64,000 nt of DNA from Cyathus striatus. Lineage: Eukaryota; Basidiomycota; Agaricomycetes; Agaricales; Nidulariaceae. The stretch's first letter is position 1. Every line of letters starts with the position of its first letter. The notes beneath the pieces are model-generated. The model searched no databases. It was not told the origin of the DNA and was given only the letters and a program-made list of their open reading frames with translations. The DNA lies in the NCBI GenBank assembly GCA_025738555.1, contig JAOVFP010000019.1:1860001-1924000 (forward strand), in the 5' to 3' direction. Of the stretch, positions 24,641-36,381 are shown piece after piece. Position numbers and translations under genes: made by a program.

Positions 24641-25639
24641 ACTTCAAGCTAGTAAGTGATTTTTCCTGACTATGTCATGTTTAAATCCATTACTGCTGTT
24701 CCTTTTTTTTGCAATGTACCATTGCCATCCATTATAGGACATGTTCATAATGCTTAGTCATTGCTAAGTCATTCTACTCCATCCAGGAATGGTTGTTGGC
24801 CATTTTATCGATTTTCTGCCTTCAGTGAAGCAAGTTTATAGCTCTAGCAAAACCTTTTTGGTCTCAGCCAGCTATTTAATCGATTTTGTTACTCTCTTCC
24901 TGGTGAATGTTTATTTGTCTGAATCATCTAGGTATTCAGGCTGTGTAATTGTTTCCAATATTATTCCAGTGTGTCCACTGGCGAGATCTACAATAATGTG
25001 TCCATCATTGTTTATCTCCTTTTATTGGGGTTTTTGTGCCAACAAGTGTCCCAATTTATTCCCAGATGACTCCCCCTCATGTGGTTGCTCTTTTCAAGTC
25101 CAACTCTACATGTGTTTGGGAAATCTCCAAGACATGAAAACAATTTTGTTATATTTGTGGATTCTAGGATCCCACAAGCCCTTTGAGATGCAACAATAAA
25201 ATCCTTACCTTTTAGGGAGCATTTATAGCAAGTGAAACACATATAATTTAGCATATACACCAGTGGAATGACTCATGACATCTACCACTGCATTGGGGCT
25301 TCAATGAACAACAAGAATAAATATTATTTTGGGTAGGAATCAAGATACAGATTTCCTCCAACAGCAGTTTACTTTCTTTTAAAGATAGGTGAAGTAAGCT
25401 GTTTAGGTCACACATTTCTGTGCTACATTTAATAGCATAGCTGTTCAGTTTCACCATCTATGCCCTCTACAGTTTGGTAAAGATAGCCATCATTATCTTC
25501 TCCATCTATAACTCCCTCCATATCTTTACCATGATCCATGCATCAGGAAAATCCCCATCAGCTAAATTAGTAATATTAGTAAATCTAAGGTGTACCCATG
25601 TCCAAATGTTACTAATTTGATTTAATTCAACTTAATTAT

Positions 25640-25815
25640 ACTTATATTGCCTATTGTGAGGCATGATAAGTATTCATAAGTTTGGTACAATAGCAAAGCA
25701 TACTTATTTGTGCTTATATTGCCTATTGTGAGTCATGATAAGGGTTCATGAGTTTGGTACAATGGCAAAGCAAATTTACTTGTACTTATATCACCTACTG
25801 TAAGAATGATAAGTT
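25640..25815 (+). repeat. Tandem repeat, about 80 bp units
   Basis: Two full units and a partial third share CTTATATTGCCTATTGTGAG, GCATGATAAG and GTTTGGTACAAT. Confidence 0.65.
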
Positions 25816-26354
25816 TTACAAGAATTAACTATGGCACTGTGCATCTAGTTTAATTCCACAATGAAATTATGTGTGTGCTACAGTGCTGATCAAAAGTATT
25901 GTACACACAAAATCCAAGGTCATGGCAAGTGAGAAAGTCGGCATGTGATCGCTTCACTTTGTTTGGCCTTGATTGGAGCACGTGCTTGTTGAACTCGAGT
26001 CTTGACAGGTCTTGACACGTCAATGGTTGTCATGCTTCTTTCAATTCCCCCACCTTTTCTAAGTTCCTCCCTTCCCCTCCCTCCTTCCCCTGCCCGTCAT
26101 TTGTATCTGTTTGTCTAGTAAAATGCTGGGTTTCTACTTCAAGATCCGACTTCAATATCCACACTCAAGTCCGCTTCAATAACTTCCACCAGTCTCACTG
26201 CTTTCCAACTTATGGGCTCATCCTCCACTTAAACTTGTATTGCATGTTTGGTCATTACTTGTATTTATGGTCTCTATTTCCAGGTATGTATTTGAGTTGT
26301 CTTCTTATGTGTGTGCTCATCATGTACAGGAGCACTCTAGTTGCTGTCATTGTG

Positions 26355-26515
26355 TAGCTGGTGCTGCTGGATGATGGAAAGGGGGTGGATATGGGAGGAT
26401 ATGTGTAGCTGGATGTTGTGGGGTGCATATGTTGTCATTGAGTGAGTGCTGCTTGCTGCTGGATAATGGAAAGGGGGATATGTGTAGCTGGATGTTGTGG
26501 AGTGCATATGCTATA
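26355..26515 (+). repeat. Tandem duplication, about 90 bp
   Basis: Two units share GCTGCTGGATGATGGAAAGG / GCTGCTGGATAATGGAAAGG and GTGTAGCTGGATGTTGTGG. Confidence 0.6.
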
Positions 26516-27384
26516 TCTTTAGGGAACTGTTGTAATTAGATATATTATGTATATATTAATGTAACCACTTTCATTGTAATACAATAACAATATATAATTA
26601 ACTGAAACCTATTGTATACTGCACTGAGTGAAAAGTAATGTGTGCTTATAAGCATCCAGGTTTTGTTTATGTGGGCATATTACCCCTTAAATGAACTTAT
26701 CAGTTCTTATCTGAACTAAAAAAGGATGGAATAAGGTTGAGACCTTACTATTATCACTAATAGTACTTATTTCCCTTTTTCAACCTTGTTTCTGCTCTTT
26801 TTCACTTAAGTTCCCTGAAATTGGCTTTTTTAGTGAACAGGATTTTTCCTGATGTGTGTAGTAATAAAATCCTATTATATCCTATTTGATTTCCTGGTAT
26901 TTCAATGGTTCAAATGCTATGTCAGCCAATCATGTGCATAGTGCAGTGTGCCCCCTTTCTGCAATGCATGCTCATTTGAGCATCCCATCGGTTACCTTCC
27001 TAATTGGGTAATCAGCCGATGCGGCAGTGTCAGCCATTTCACATCAATTTCATTTACATTGGTCTTGTGGGTTGGTTCCCCACTTCCACACTCACTCCTG
27101 ACTGTCAAGGTACTCAGTCCCCATGCTTTCTTTCTTCCTTTCCCCCCTCCTCACACTCTTTCTCTCTCATCATTTTGGTCTCATGGTCTCATCATCATCA
27201 CTGGTCTCATGTCAGTGGATCAAGGTCTGGGCTTTTAGGTTTTTCTGGTAAGTCCATGTTCTGTTAATCTTCACAATTTTGCATTGCATGCTGACTTTTT
27301 CTTTAGTCATATTTGTCTGTTCTGGGTCTTTTGGTACTCATGTATAGAACACAACATTGTGTTTTTAAAAGGTAAAGTGATTAT

Positions 27385-27545
27385 GTATTATATTTGTTTA
27401 ATGGTTTTAAACCAGTACTAACATGGAGTATGTGTTTTTTAATAGGTTTATGGTATTCCTTGTTTTAATTATGGGAGGCAGCATGGGAACTCAGCCCCTT
27501 CCCACTGTTTCCTTACTCAACACATTTGGTACTGGCATCTTGAAA
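27385..27545 (+). repeat. Inverted repeat, left copy, flanking transposase-like gene
   Basis: Shared blocks with the reverse complement of 29855-29995 are AACCAGTACTAACATGGAGT, TTTAATTATGGGAGG and CATGGGAACTCAGCCCC. The pair brackets the transposase-like gene at 28.1-29.7 kb and could be its terminal or subterminal repeats. Confidence 0.7.
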
Positions 27546-27944
27546 TTGAGATGTGAAGAATTTTAAATTATGGTATGTTGTTTTTATTTTACATGTGTAT
27601 CACCATACATCATAAAGAACTAACTATCACCACATTGCTAAGTATGCAGTCAGCTGTTGGCATTAGACATTATTACTAGTCTGTTTAAAGTCCATTTTGT
27701 TTGTTTATTATCAACTGCAAGATGGTGTTAGTAAATAAGATATTTGTGGCCAGCCATACCATCAGATGCTCTGTAGAGCAAGCGGCCTGATAAGACCTGA
27801 AACATTGGTTCCCACTTGGAACTGAGAGTGGTGTTAGCCAAAATTATCATAAAAATGTAGTGTTTTATGATTGCTGCAATCATAAATAATGATCACCTTC
27901 ATGATTATGTGTTTTGAGAGCTTATCCACCTATTAATACTAAAT

Positions 27945-28150
27945 CTAATGGTGATCATAAGTGATCATTGGTTATTTTGAAGTGAATATTACTACTGTAG
28001 GTCTATTGCAATATGGTGATCATATGTGATCATTGGCTATTTTGAAGTGAATATTACTACTGTAGGTCTATTGTAATGTGGTGATCATATGTGATCATTG
28101 GCTGTTTTAAAGTGAATATTACTACTGTAGGTCTATTGTAATGTGGTGAT
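27945..28150 (+). repeat. 61-bp tandem repeat, three copies
   Basis: Units read GGTGATCATATGTGATCATT ... GAATATTACTACTGTAGGTC. They are recognisably related to the satellite in palindrome E (GGTGATCATAAACAATCATT ... GAATATTACTATTGTATGT) and run straight into the transposase-like gene. Confidence 0.8.
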
Positions 28151-29720
28151 CATAACCCTCCTATTTGTATATATGTGCCAGACCCTATATCTCATTAAAA
28201 CACCACCTCCAATTGAGAAATTTTTTTTGGCTATGCTTATCACACTTGATTGGAAGCTAGCTGATGCAACTCCTATAAAACTAATGACTGATTCTGGATT
28301 CATAGCTAATCTACGACAGAAAGCTAATTGGACTTCATTTGTTGATCCTCCACTCTCAGCTCTGCATCCTTCACTTGGAAACTTTGATCATGTTTGTCAC
28401 CTTATAAATAACCTTAGAAAGGAGTGGTATCCAAATGGAACTGGGTTCACTGGTACATTAATTCTCACAATAATAATGCAATCTAACTAATATATTTTGG
28501 TAAGGTGCCATGCAACTTGTGAATGCACATGTGAGCCTTCCAGAAGATAATGTATATATATGTTGTGCTGAAACTCATATTATTGAAGGTGGTAAAGTAT
28601 TCTATCTAGTTATATGCATGTCAAAATTTATGGCATCTGCTCTTCTTTGTGCTCAGTATATCTCTATTGATACCACATTTAAATGTGTGCACAGAAAGTG
28701 GCAGGAATTCAAGATGGAGACTTGGGATGAAAATAGAATGATCTGTATGATAATGTTATCTCTGCATGCAGTTACAAACTAATTGGCATCACAGCCATTG
28801 TGGGAGTGCATGCATACACAACATCACAGTCCACAAGAGCACACTGCCTTCTCTTTACTTGCATATATGACTTCATAAAACAAATTACTGGACTTCCAGT
28901 ACTCTTTCATCATATCCATGGTACAGGAATCCACATCTGGGTAGCTGATGCTCATAGAAGACAAGCATTAGGTATTTAGTTATTCACTCCATCACATACA
29001 GCATATTTATAACTTATTCACCAGGTGCAGGCATGTATTGTCAACAAATCTCTCATGATATAGATGGATACTGTCCTATGGAGCCGAGACAACAACTAAG
29101 AGACCTTGATCTATATGAGCACCTTAAGCAGTTTTATCAGTTGTGTGCCATGCATTTTAAGTGGCACATCCATGATCTGCATAATCAGATATCAGAAAGT
29201 GCTTACATTGCAATGCTAAGTATTGCATCAATGACTGAGTATGATATTGATGGGGCTATTGCAGTAATTAGGAGGGGTGGAGTGAAAGCACAATGTAATC
29301 AATTTTAACATTGAACTCGCAGTACAATGATTAACTTATGCTCTTTATTTTACAGCCTGGCTCAAGGACAAGATTAATGCAAAGTTCATCATTCCTGCAT
29401 TATATCACCCTCAGAGCAAAATACCCTTGGATGTTTGGCAGGCATCGCCATTATTCACAAACGGAAATGAGCAAGCACATCAAAACATAAATTGTGATGG
29501 CATAAACCTTACACTACTTGGAGGAATTATGTGTGGAATGCACTATGAGTTTCACATGCAAGAAAGTCTGACATTACATTCAACACTGGGTATATATGTT
29601 CATGACAAGTTATCAACTCCATGCACAGACATCCATTGGACATCAAGTTCTCTCACAGTGTCACATTGCAAAACAATCTCCAAGGAAATCACCCCAGAAG
29701 AAGATAGTTTATCAGTCTGA
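28143..29720 (+). pseudogene. DDE-type transposase-like protein, decayed
   Basis: Segments of one protein appear in order with introns at 28458-28505, about 28977-29025 and 29294-29355. They are: an N-terminal part with NLRKEWYPNGTG; AQYISIDTTFKCVHRKWQEF (candidate first catalytic Asp); GVHAYTTSQS and HHIHGTGIHIWVADAHRRQA (second Asp); PRQQLRDLDLYEHLKQFYQ and RRGGVKAQ; then SKIPLDVWQASP and FTNGNEQAHQNINCDG (candidate Glu). I remember this architecture as abundant in Agaricomycete genomes and interpret it as a DDE transposase; that assignment is inference. The frame breaks near 28782, where YKLIGITAIVGVHA continues in another frame, and the usual NRDG reads NCDG, one C-to-T change. The 5' end is missing: coding starts directly after the 61-bp repeats. 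Flanking inverted repeats support a transposon origin. Confidence 0.55.
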
Positions 29721-29854
29721 TGTAATTCCACCACTACTGCAGCTTTCTTTTGGGTTGAAAACATCAAACTCATTGATAGTGATATGTTAGTAAATGTAAT
29801 ATGACACACCTTAATTTTATAATTCTTAAAAGTCTCGACTTCGAGACCCTAGTA

Positions 29855-29995
29855 CAGAACATGTTGAGAGAGGAAACTGCAGGGAGGGGCTGAGTTCCCA
29901 TGCCACCTCCCATAATTAAACAAGGGATGTAATAACAACTATTAAAACATATAAACTCCATGTTAGTACTGGTTTTAAAACACTTTAAACAAATA
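29855..29995 (-). repeat. Inverted repeat, right copy
   Basis: Reverse-complement partner of 27385-27545 on the other side of the transposase-like gene. Confidence 0.7.
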
Positions 29996-30009
29996 CATAC
30001 CCTGTTCTT

Positions 30010-31360
30010 TCAAAATACCGAAGTCATTCTGCAGATACTAGCACCAATGAGATCCCATTCTTCATTATGACCAAGTCCTTCAAGTTAAAGACCAAACGAG
30101 AAGGTGCACAGTGTCAGAAATGAACCCAAGAGCCCTAGACTAAGCCCAGAATATGAGAACTTGCCCAAAGCTATGCATACAGTGCACTAGCTAAGTGTGA
30201 AACCAAGATCAATAGAACATGCAAGTACTGCATGCAGACCAGGAGAAAGTGTACTGCTTGTGTAGGTTGAATGAGATCAGAACAAGAGCATGAGTGCAAT
30301 GTAATGATGGTGTGCTGCCAAGCTAAGTGAAGACACATCATACATCACTGCCACAGGTTCCAAATTAGGAAGGCACTGATAGGAGCACCCGCATGAGCAT
30401 GCGCTGTCATATTATGGTGACAGATAGGTGGCCAAGAAAGCACCATTGGATAGGCTGTGTACCCATGGACTAATACTGGGTGCTGACTCACTGTCAGCCT
30501 AGACACAAGCTATCACATGGTAGCAAAACCAAAGTAGATAATAAACTGTAAATAGCCATGTCAGTAGAAGTATATAGCTAAGCAAGGGGGAAGAAATACA
30601 GCAGGAACTGCATGGGCATTCTTCCCCCCCACAGACAGAGCAGTGTATCAGACAGAACAGTACAGAAATAGAATACAAATTTGACGTACTGATTTAAAAC
30701 TGAACTTGTTTTGAATTAGAATCTGAACCATTGATCATTGAATCATTGAAGTCCCACTGCTTACTAAAATTAGATATACCTTGTTCTAAATTTAGTTTGA
30801 CTTTGAAAAGAATTGAAATCTTGTGCCCTCAAACTTATATAATCTTCATGCATGGGAAACTTAGAATATAAAATTGCTGGAATAAGTAAAACTATTCTAA
30901 GTATAATTAAAGTGTTCTAAACTTGCACACTAAGTACATCAATAGCCTCCTCTAGCACCAGTATAACAAACACCTCACATATTACAGGACCAATATGCTG
31001 TACTCAAGAGAATACAAGGCCAGCCCCTTACACTTTAGCAGTTCTGTGTCCCAAATAAATGGGCAGTTCATCATCTTACCCATCATACTATCAGTTCCAA
31101 AGCTTGGAGAATAGTGGAAGCTACTATCACCAGTAAAGTGATTATATTGCCAATGTTGTTTTGTGGGCCAGCTGCCTGTGTCAACGCAGCATGCTATTGG
31201 CATTGTGTCTGCTAGTAGTGTTACATGTACTTATTGATTCTTGTTTGCACACACTGGTTCATTAGTTAATACATTCCAACTGAGCTGCCCAACCGATATA
31301 GACCATGAGCACATCTGGTTCCTTACAGATTCAATCTCAGATGTAACAGGGGACTACAGA
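30010..31360. other. No gene recognised
   Basis: CpG-poor filler; no frame longer than about 75 codons and no family resemblance. Confidence 0.4.
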
Positions 31361-31362
31361 CT

Positions 31363-31932
31363 CACCTGACTATGTGGGAAAGCATTGAGTCTAAGTCACC
31401 ATAGTCAGGACCCTGGATAATCCTAAATATCATACCTCAGCCATCTGCATGCGATATCTGGTCAGGCTATGCTTGATGGAAATCTATCCATTGAAATTGA
31501 TAACACTCAGAAAATTGAATCTTGGTTCCTTAGCTTTAGGGCATTGGTCATATGTACACAAGACTATTGATGCAATGGGATTTCAGAACAAATAAACCTT
31601 CCTCTGAGTGCCGCAAAACGTTTTCTCACATGCCAAACTCACTCAAAGGCATAAATACTAGACTAGAAGCTTTTTTATAGGTTTGATACTGTGTCCCCCT
31701 ATAAACCACAACATTTGTACCTTAGATACATAATCCCCCTTAAAATCAAGAAATTTTGGACAAAAATTATCCCCCTATAATGGCATAAAAATCGCTGTTT
31801 TAGTATCAAACCTCAGGCAGGATTATCCAGGGTCCTCTGTAGTCCTATGTGGTGTGGAGGACAGAGAAGTAATGCAATATGTGAGGAAAGGCTCGGAATT
31901 GAATAGCCCGAGTCATCTATGTGGGTCAGCAA
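31363..31932 (+). repeat. Dispersed repeat, copy interrupted by a small element
   Basis: Second copy of the 23003-23135 repeat. The left part (31363-31403) and right part (31840-31932) are separated by a 436-bp insertion. Confidence 0.8.
31404..31839. mobile_element. TA-flanked MITE (436 bp), Tc1/mariner-like
   Basis: The ends are inverted repeats, AGGACCCTGGATAATCCT on the left and AGGATTATCCAGGGTCCT on the right, and TA lies at both junctions (31402-31403, 31840-31841). Removing the element and one TA gives ACCATAGTCCTATG, exactly the sequence at the empty site in the other repeat copy. TA duplication with a non-coding interior fits a Tc1/mariner-type miniature element. Confidence 0.88.
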
Positions 31933-31939
31933 TCAAATC

Positions 31940-33150
31940 ACTGGAGGCATACTCGCAACATATTCGTAACTCGTTGCATACTCGTGTCGGCTTCGTCGAT
32001 CGACGGTCCTCTTGGTTCCTTGTATAACAATGTTTTGCTGTTCCGGGCCGGTGAGATTCTTCGAAAAGCACTCACGCACACGGGTTGAGCATAAGTACGT
32101 TGATGAGAAAGATGAAAATCAAGCAGTGACTAGTTCGCACTGACGCGGACGAGTGACAATGTGTGTTTGGTAACACCAACTTCAAAAAATAGTAATGTAA
32201 GTGCTCACACGTTCACAAACCAATCACAAACGCTCACAGCGCCCTCTCTGTGTCTGAGCTTGGACTTGCGAGCAACTCGCGGGCACGTTCATAAAGATGT
32301 GAAACTTGCGCTAAGTGTCAAACTTGCTATATAAACAGCAGATATGAACTATGGGGGTGGCTCAATACCCAAAGTGTCAAATCTAATGTCATTGTGACAT
32401 CTAATCACTGTCATCTGACATAAGATTACCCCCAGCACTGGGGGTATTATGTCACGCTCTTCCAACGTGTCACATACCTTTCGTTCTCTTCCATGCCAGG
32501 GACCTATACCAAGACACTTTCTAGTTGTCTGACTCCTCTGTCAAGATCTATGGCCAACTCCATCTCTGTCTCACCACCCATACAACTCAGAACTGGGACC
32601 CCTGCAATGATCTACAACACAGTATGAAGGTAGATGCTAAGCAGATGTGATAACCAATTACACCATATGCTCATTGAACTTTTTTTAATAAAAATGATTC
32701 TTCCAGTGGCTGTGGAATGGTCAAGATATTCCAAAATATTCTAGATCTTGTAAAGGTGAAGGTGACCCTGGCACCTAAACAAAGAAATAAAACGCGAGTC
32801 GGTTGAAAGACCATTCAACCTGTGGCGTTCTAAGGTGTATGAGAAAGAAGCAAAAATTCTAATCTGGTCTCGAGCTGGGGATAAAATTCAGTGGGGGTAA
32901 ATAAGCTAGATACAGGGTTTTATAGAAAGAAAATATGGTATGTTACGTATCTAGGATTAGTTCTTAAACGTAAATTAAAAGATTCTGAATCGTAATGTAA
33001 CGTAAACTGTTTAAGAATAGCAGAGTAGTGGTTCGAGATGAAAATAAAACAAAAGAGAGGAAATTCGGAATGAGGACGCTCAGTAACTGCGCGACTGCAC
33101 ATTACAATACTGTCACATGATCTTGATAATGAAACTTGAAGAATAGTGAG
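31940..33150. other. No gene recognised
   Basis: CpG content becomes normal from about 31,950. A perfect short hairpin CCCCCAGCACTGGGGG lies at about 32430-32446. Nothing else is recognised. Confidence 0.45.
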
Positions 33151-33154
33151 TTTT

Positions 33155-33181
33155 GTAGTGCAGGCGGATCGCCTGCTCTAC
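33155..33181. repeat. Short palindromic motif, copy 2
   Basis: GTAGTGCAGGCG GATC GCCTGCTCTAC is a near-perfect 27-bp palindrome about 80 bp beyond the stop codon of the aldehyde dehydrogenase gene, where a 3'-end signal would lie. Confidence 0.65.
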
Positions 33182-33259
33182 AATCTACACCTACTTATAG
33201 TACTATACTAGCTACAAGTTACTTATACGCTTTTCTTGCATACTAACACCATGAACAAC

Positions 33260-35217
33260 CTAATACAATGGCTTGGCATCAGGTACAACAGTATCTGCCA
33301 CAGACTTCTTCCAGAATTCCAGGGCTTCAGGTGTATAAGGTGGATAGCGGCCTTGTATCATCGGCTCGACGCTATTATTCGAAATTGTGAGTGAGGAGAA
33401 TATGTGTAACAGCTAAGATGTGGAATGTACCTTCGCGGTACGTCACAGATACCTCTCTCGTACGTGAATATATCGAAGGTGGCTTTCATTCCTTGTCGAC
33501 CGTCTAAGATTGATACCGGTAAGTAATGGTTTTGATAGGGTAAAGAGGGAACGTACATCCCGATTCGCCTACGCCTCCGAATGGAAGATCTCGGACTGGT
33601 AATATCAGTTTAGAGAATTGCTTCTGTATAGAACTTGAGAGAACGTACTTCCGACGTGAGTGAATACATCATTGAAAAGAATTCCACCACTGTTGGTTTC
33701 AGAGATGACTAGTGGCTTGTTAGCATGGGTTCATGGAATAATGATAATTGAAAGCGTACTCTTCTCCTGGAATTTCTTATCGTCTGTAAATCCGTACAAG
33801 ACCAGTGGGTGATCTCTACAGAACTGTAAGCAAAATAACAATACTTGAACTGCGAAAACGTACCGGGAATTGATATACGCAATAGACTCATTCACATCCT
33901 TCACCAGAATAACCGGTAAAATGGATCCAAAGATTTCCCTGGGAGATGCGACACCATCAACAACTTCCGCTTCTACTCCACATAAAAACAACTCACCCCT
34001 GCATTAACGCATCGTCCTTCTCAACCAACACAACAGTAGGCTCAAAGCCCTTCTTCTTCAACGGGTGTCCCACACCTTCTTCATTCAGGTGCCCACCGGC
34101 GATAATCTTCCCGCGCGTGCGCGAAAGAAGGTTCTTTAGCCTATTGAAGTGGGCATCTGATACAATGCGGCTGTACGATCTGGAGTTGAGGGCGCCTTCT
34201 GGGAAGAAGCTCTTCAGAGTACTTTGGACTGCTGAAGTGAACTTGTCGAGAAGGTGGGAGGGGAGAAGTATGTAATCTGGTGCGACGCAGATCTAATACC
34301 AAAAAAGTTTGCTAGGAAACCCAAGTTAAAAAGATAAGACACACCTGTCCAGCATTGCTAATTTTTCCCCAAAGAATCCTCTTGACAGCTAAATCGAGGG
34401 GATAAGCAGGATCAATGATAACCGGTGACTTTCCTCCCAGCTCTAATGTCAGTGGAGTGAGATGCTTGCTAGCAGCCACGGATATTATACGCGCGACCGT
34501 TCCATTCCCCGTGTAAAAGATATGATCGACTAGCGAGTTCTCTCAGTATATTGGATAGGGTGTAAGTTTAGTAGAACGTACATTTCTGTTCGAGAATGCG
34601 AGTGATGTGGGGAACCTCACCCAATGCGACCTTGTACGCGTTTGAATCGAGGTAACGAGGGATGAGCCGGGCCAAGAGGGAAGAGAAGTTGGGTGAGACT
34701 TCGGACATTTTGATGAGGGCACAACACCCTGCTGCCAAAGCTCCTATGATAGGCTGGAATGAAAGGAACATGGGAAAGTTCCATGGTCTTATTCGAACGA
34801 AGTTAGTTAGAAATGGATCGAATCAATGGAATAGACTTACACGATGATCAGAACTACACCCTTAGGCATTCTACGCACTCGGCCTTGCCAGGCTCTTTGC
34901 ATGTCCCCTTCTTCACATTCGACATTTGCGTCTCTATCTGCTGCCCACACCGGCAGCCTGTCCGCGCATTTGAGTGCACGTTCGAACATGTTGTTGATAT
35001 CGACCATGTATGCTTCCAGATTTGGCCGCCCGAGATCGAGGTACAGGGCATCTGCTAGGTCTTCGGCATGGTTCTTGATTAAGAGGGCAAGTTGACGCAG
35101 TTGGCGTTGACGATAGGGAACGGGCAATGTGACATGAGAGTTAAACGTATCACGGAGGGATTGGACGACCTGGGGAATCTCGTCGAGAGGAATGTATTCC
35201 TTTGTAAAATCGGTCAT
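33260..35217 (-). CDS. Aldehyde dehydrogenase, ALDH3-type, intact
   Basis: Ten exons on the minus strand: 34841-35217, 34582-34787, 34345-34529, 33997-34292, 33864-33938, 33760-33815, 33649-33708, 33557-33595, 33431-33503, 33260-33371. All introns are 48-59 bp and GT-AG, and the frame closes to 492 aa. Landmarks: PWNFP (about 127-131), [18 protein letters not shown] with catalytic Glu 224, NAGQICVAPDY with nucleophile Cys 258 (the 34-residue spacing usual for ALDH3), [22 protein letters not shown], and the C-terminal [16 protein letters not shown]. The enzyme oxidises aldehydes to acids with NAD(P)+; fungal members mostly act on fatty or aromatic aldehydes. There is no signal peptide or C-terminal membrane tail. 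One oddity: EIFGP reads EIFGS (Ser 360). The ATG at 35217 has a TATA-like box 62 bp upstream. Confidence 0.93.
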
Positions 35218-35278
35218 TCTGGTGAATATAGTGTCGTAAGTTATCGTGTTTGCGTTATTGACTTCAAATTGAATTAGA

Positions 35279-35289
35279 CCTTTTATAAG
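35279..35289 (-). promoter_or_regulatory. TATA-like box, aldehyde dehydrogenase
   Basis: CTTATAAAAGG on the minus strand, 62 bp before the ATG. Placed by sequence and position only. Confidence 0.5.
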
Positions 35290-35299
35290 GATGAAGGAG

Positions 35300-36380
35300 C
35301 TCTATTATATCCCCGTCGAACCTAAGCTTTGTACGAGACTAAAAATAAGATACACAGGGTTAGGTACTTATATGCTAAAGCCGTGGATCTTCGTCACGAG
35401 GTTGACCGATTGGGTGTTACAGCGCTTTGCATATCGATATAGACTTTAAATTCTAGTGTATAGCCGAGTTATACGGCCATCAATGACCACCCCACAGCCA
35501 AACCCTGGAATTTAGTGGCCCCACTGGTTTCCACTGTGGCTGGTATCCATTTTGGGATGGTCTGGTCAATCGCACCTTCAGACTGGCGCGGATCATACTG
35601 CCGGTGGAACTCAGCTATATGCTGCCGAAATTGTAAGTCATGTGGCCATGATGCACGGAATCTTGCAATGATACCGGGTCTTAGTGGTGTTTACCAAACG
35701 TCGGCTGCACGGGTGTTACAGTTTCGTACTCCACAACCCCGAAGTTGGAAACATGTATCGTCTTTCCCAATCATCAATGTGGTGATCACGTTACAAGAAG
35801 TCATAGGTATGGGTTGAATACGGCTGTTGGTAGTGTTAAATGTGAACGTTGTGAACAATGAGTACTGAGTCTGCACGGATATTACAAGCAGGTAGAAAGT
35901 CAGTCATTAGCCCATAAAAGCGTAGCTTTAACTGGTTACTGTAGATGATAACTTATGCCGTGGATAACTCTCGGATATATTGTATAGCTTCATTCTAAAA
36001 TTTACTAGGGAATGCAATCGGTAAGCAGCTGTACACACATCTGCGCCGGAACCGCAGCACGAATTCGTATGCTTACCTGACAGATAGTGTCCGGGAGTAT
36101 TTCTCTCATCTGACCATTCTTTCTGTCAGTGTATAATACAAATCGTTTGAAAGTTTGTTGTAGCAATTTCTTCCTTATAAGGAGGTTGATGATACGCTAT
36201 CTCTAGAGCGGAAACCTCTGTTACTGGGTGGCATCTATGGTTTTGAAGATATGTAGGAGTTATGATTCTAGACGTGCTTATCTACATCTGGATATGAACG
36301 TATGTATTGCAGCCCGAGTGCACTTTTATTCGGTGCCGCGCTACTCTTTTGGTGTCAGCGCTACTTTTTTTGGTTCACCA
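35300..36380. other. No gene recognised
   Basis: Open frames up to 119 codons on the plus strand show no family resemblance. Composition is neutral, with normal CpG. Confidence 0.4.
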
Positions 36381-36381
36381 G

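Noticed and set aside
23003..31932. The two 133-bp direct repeats as LTRs of an 8.9-kb retrotransposon
   Set aside because: Too short for LTRs here, no TG...CA ends, and no retroviral-type protease, reverse transcriptase or integrase reading between them.
33155..33181. Palindrome as a tRNA arm (GTAGAGC resembles a tRNA D-arm)
   Set aside because: No anticodon or T-arm follows and the element is a closed hairpin.
34844..35095. Open frames on the plus strand across the aldehyde dehydrogenase gene
   Set aside because: Shadows of the minus-strand coding exons.
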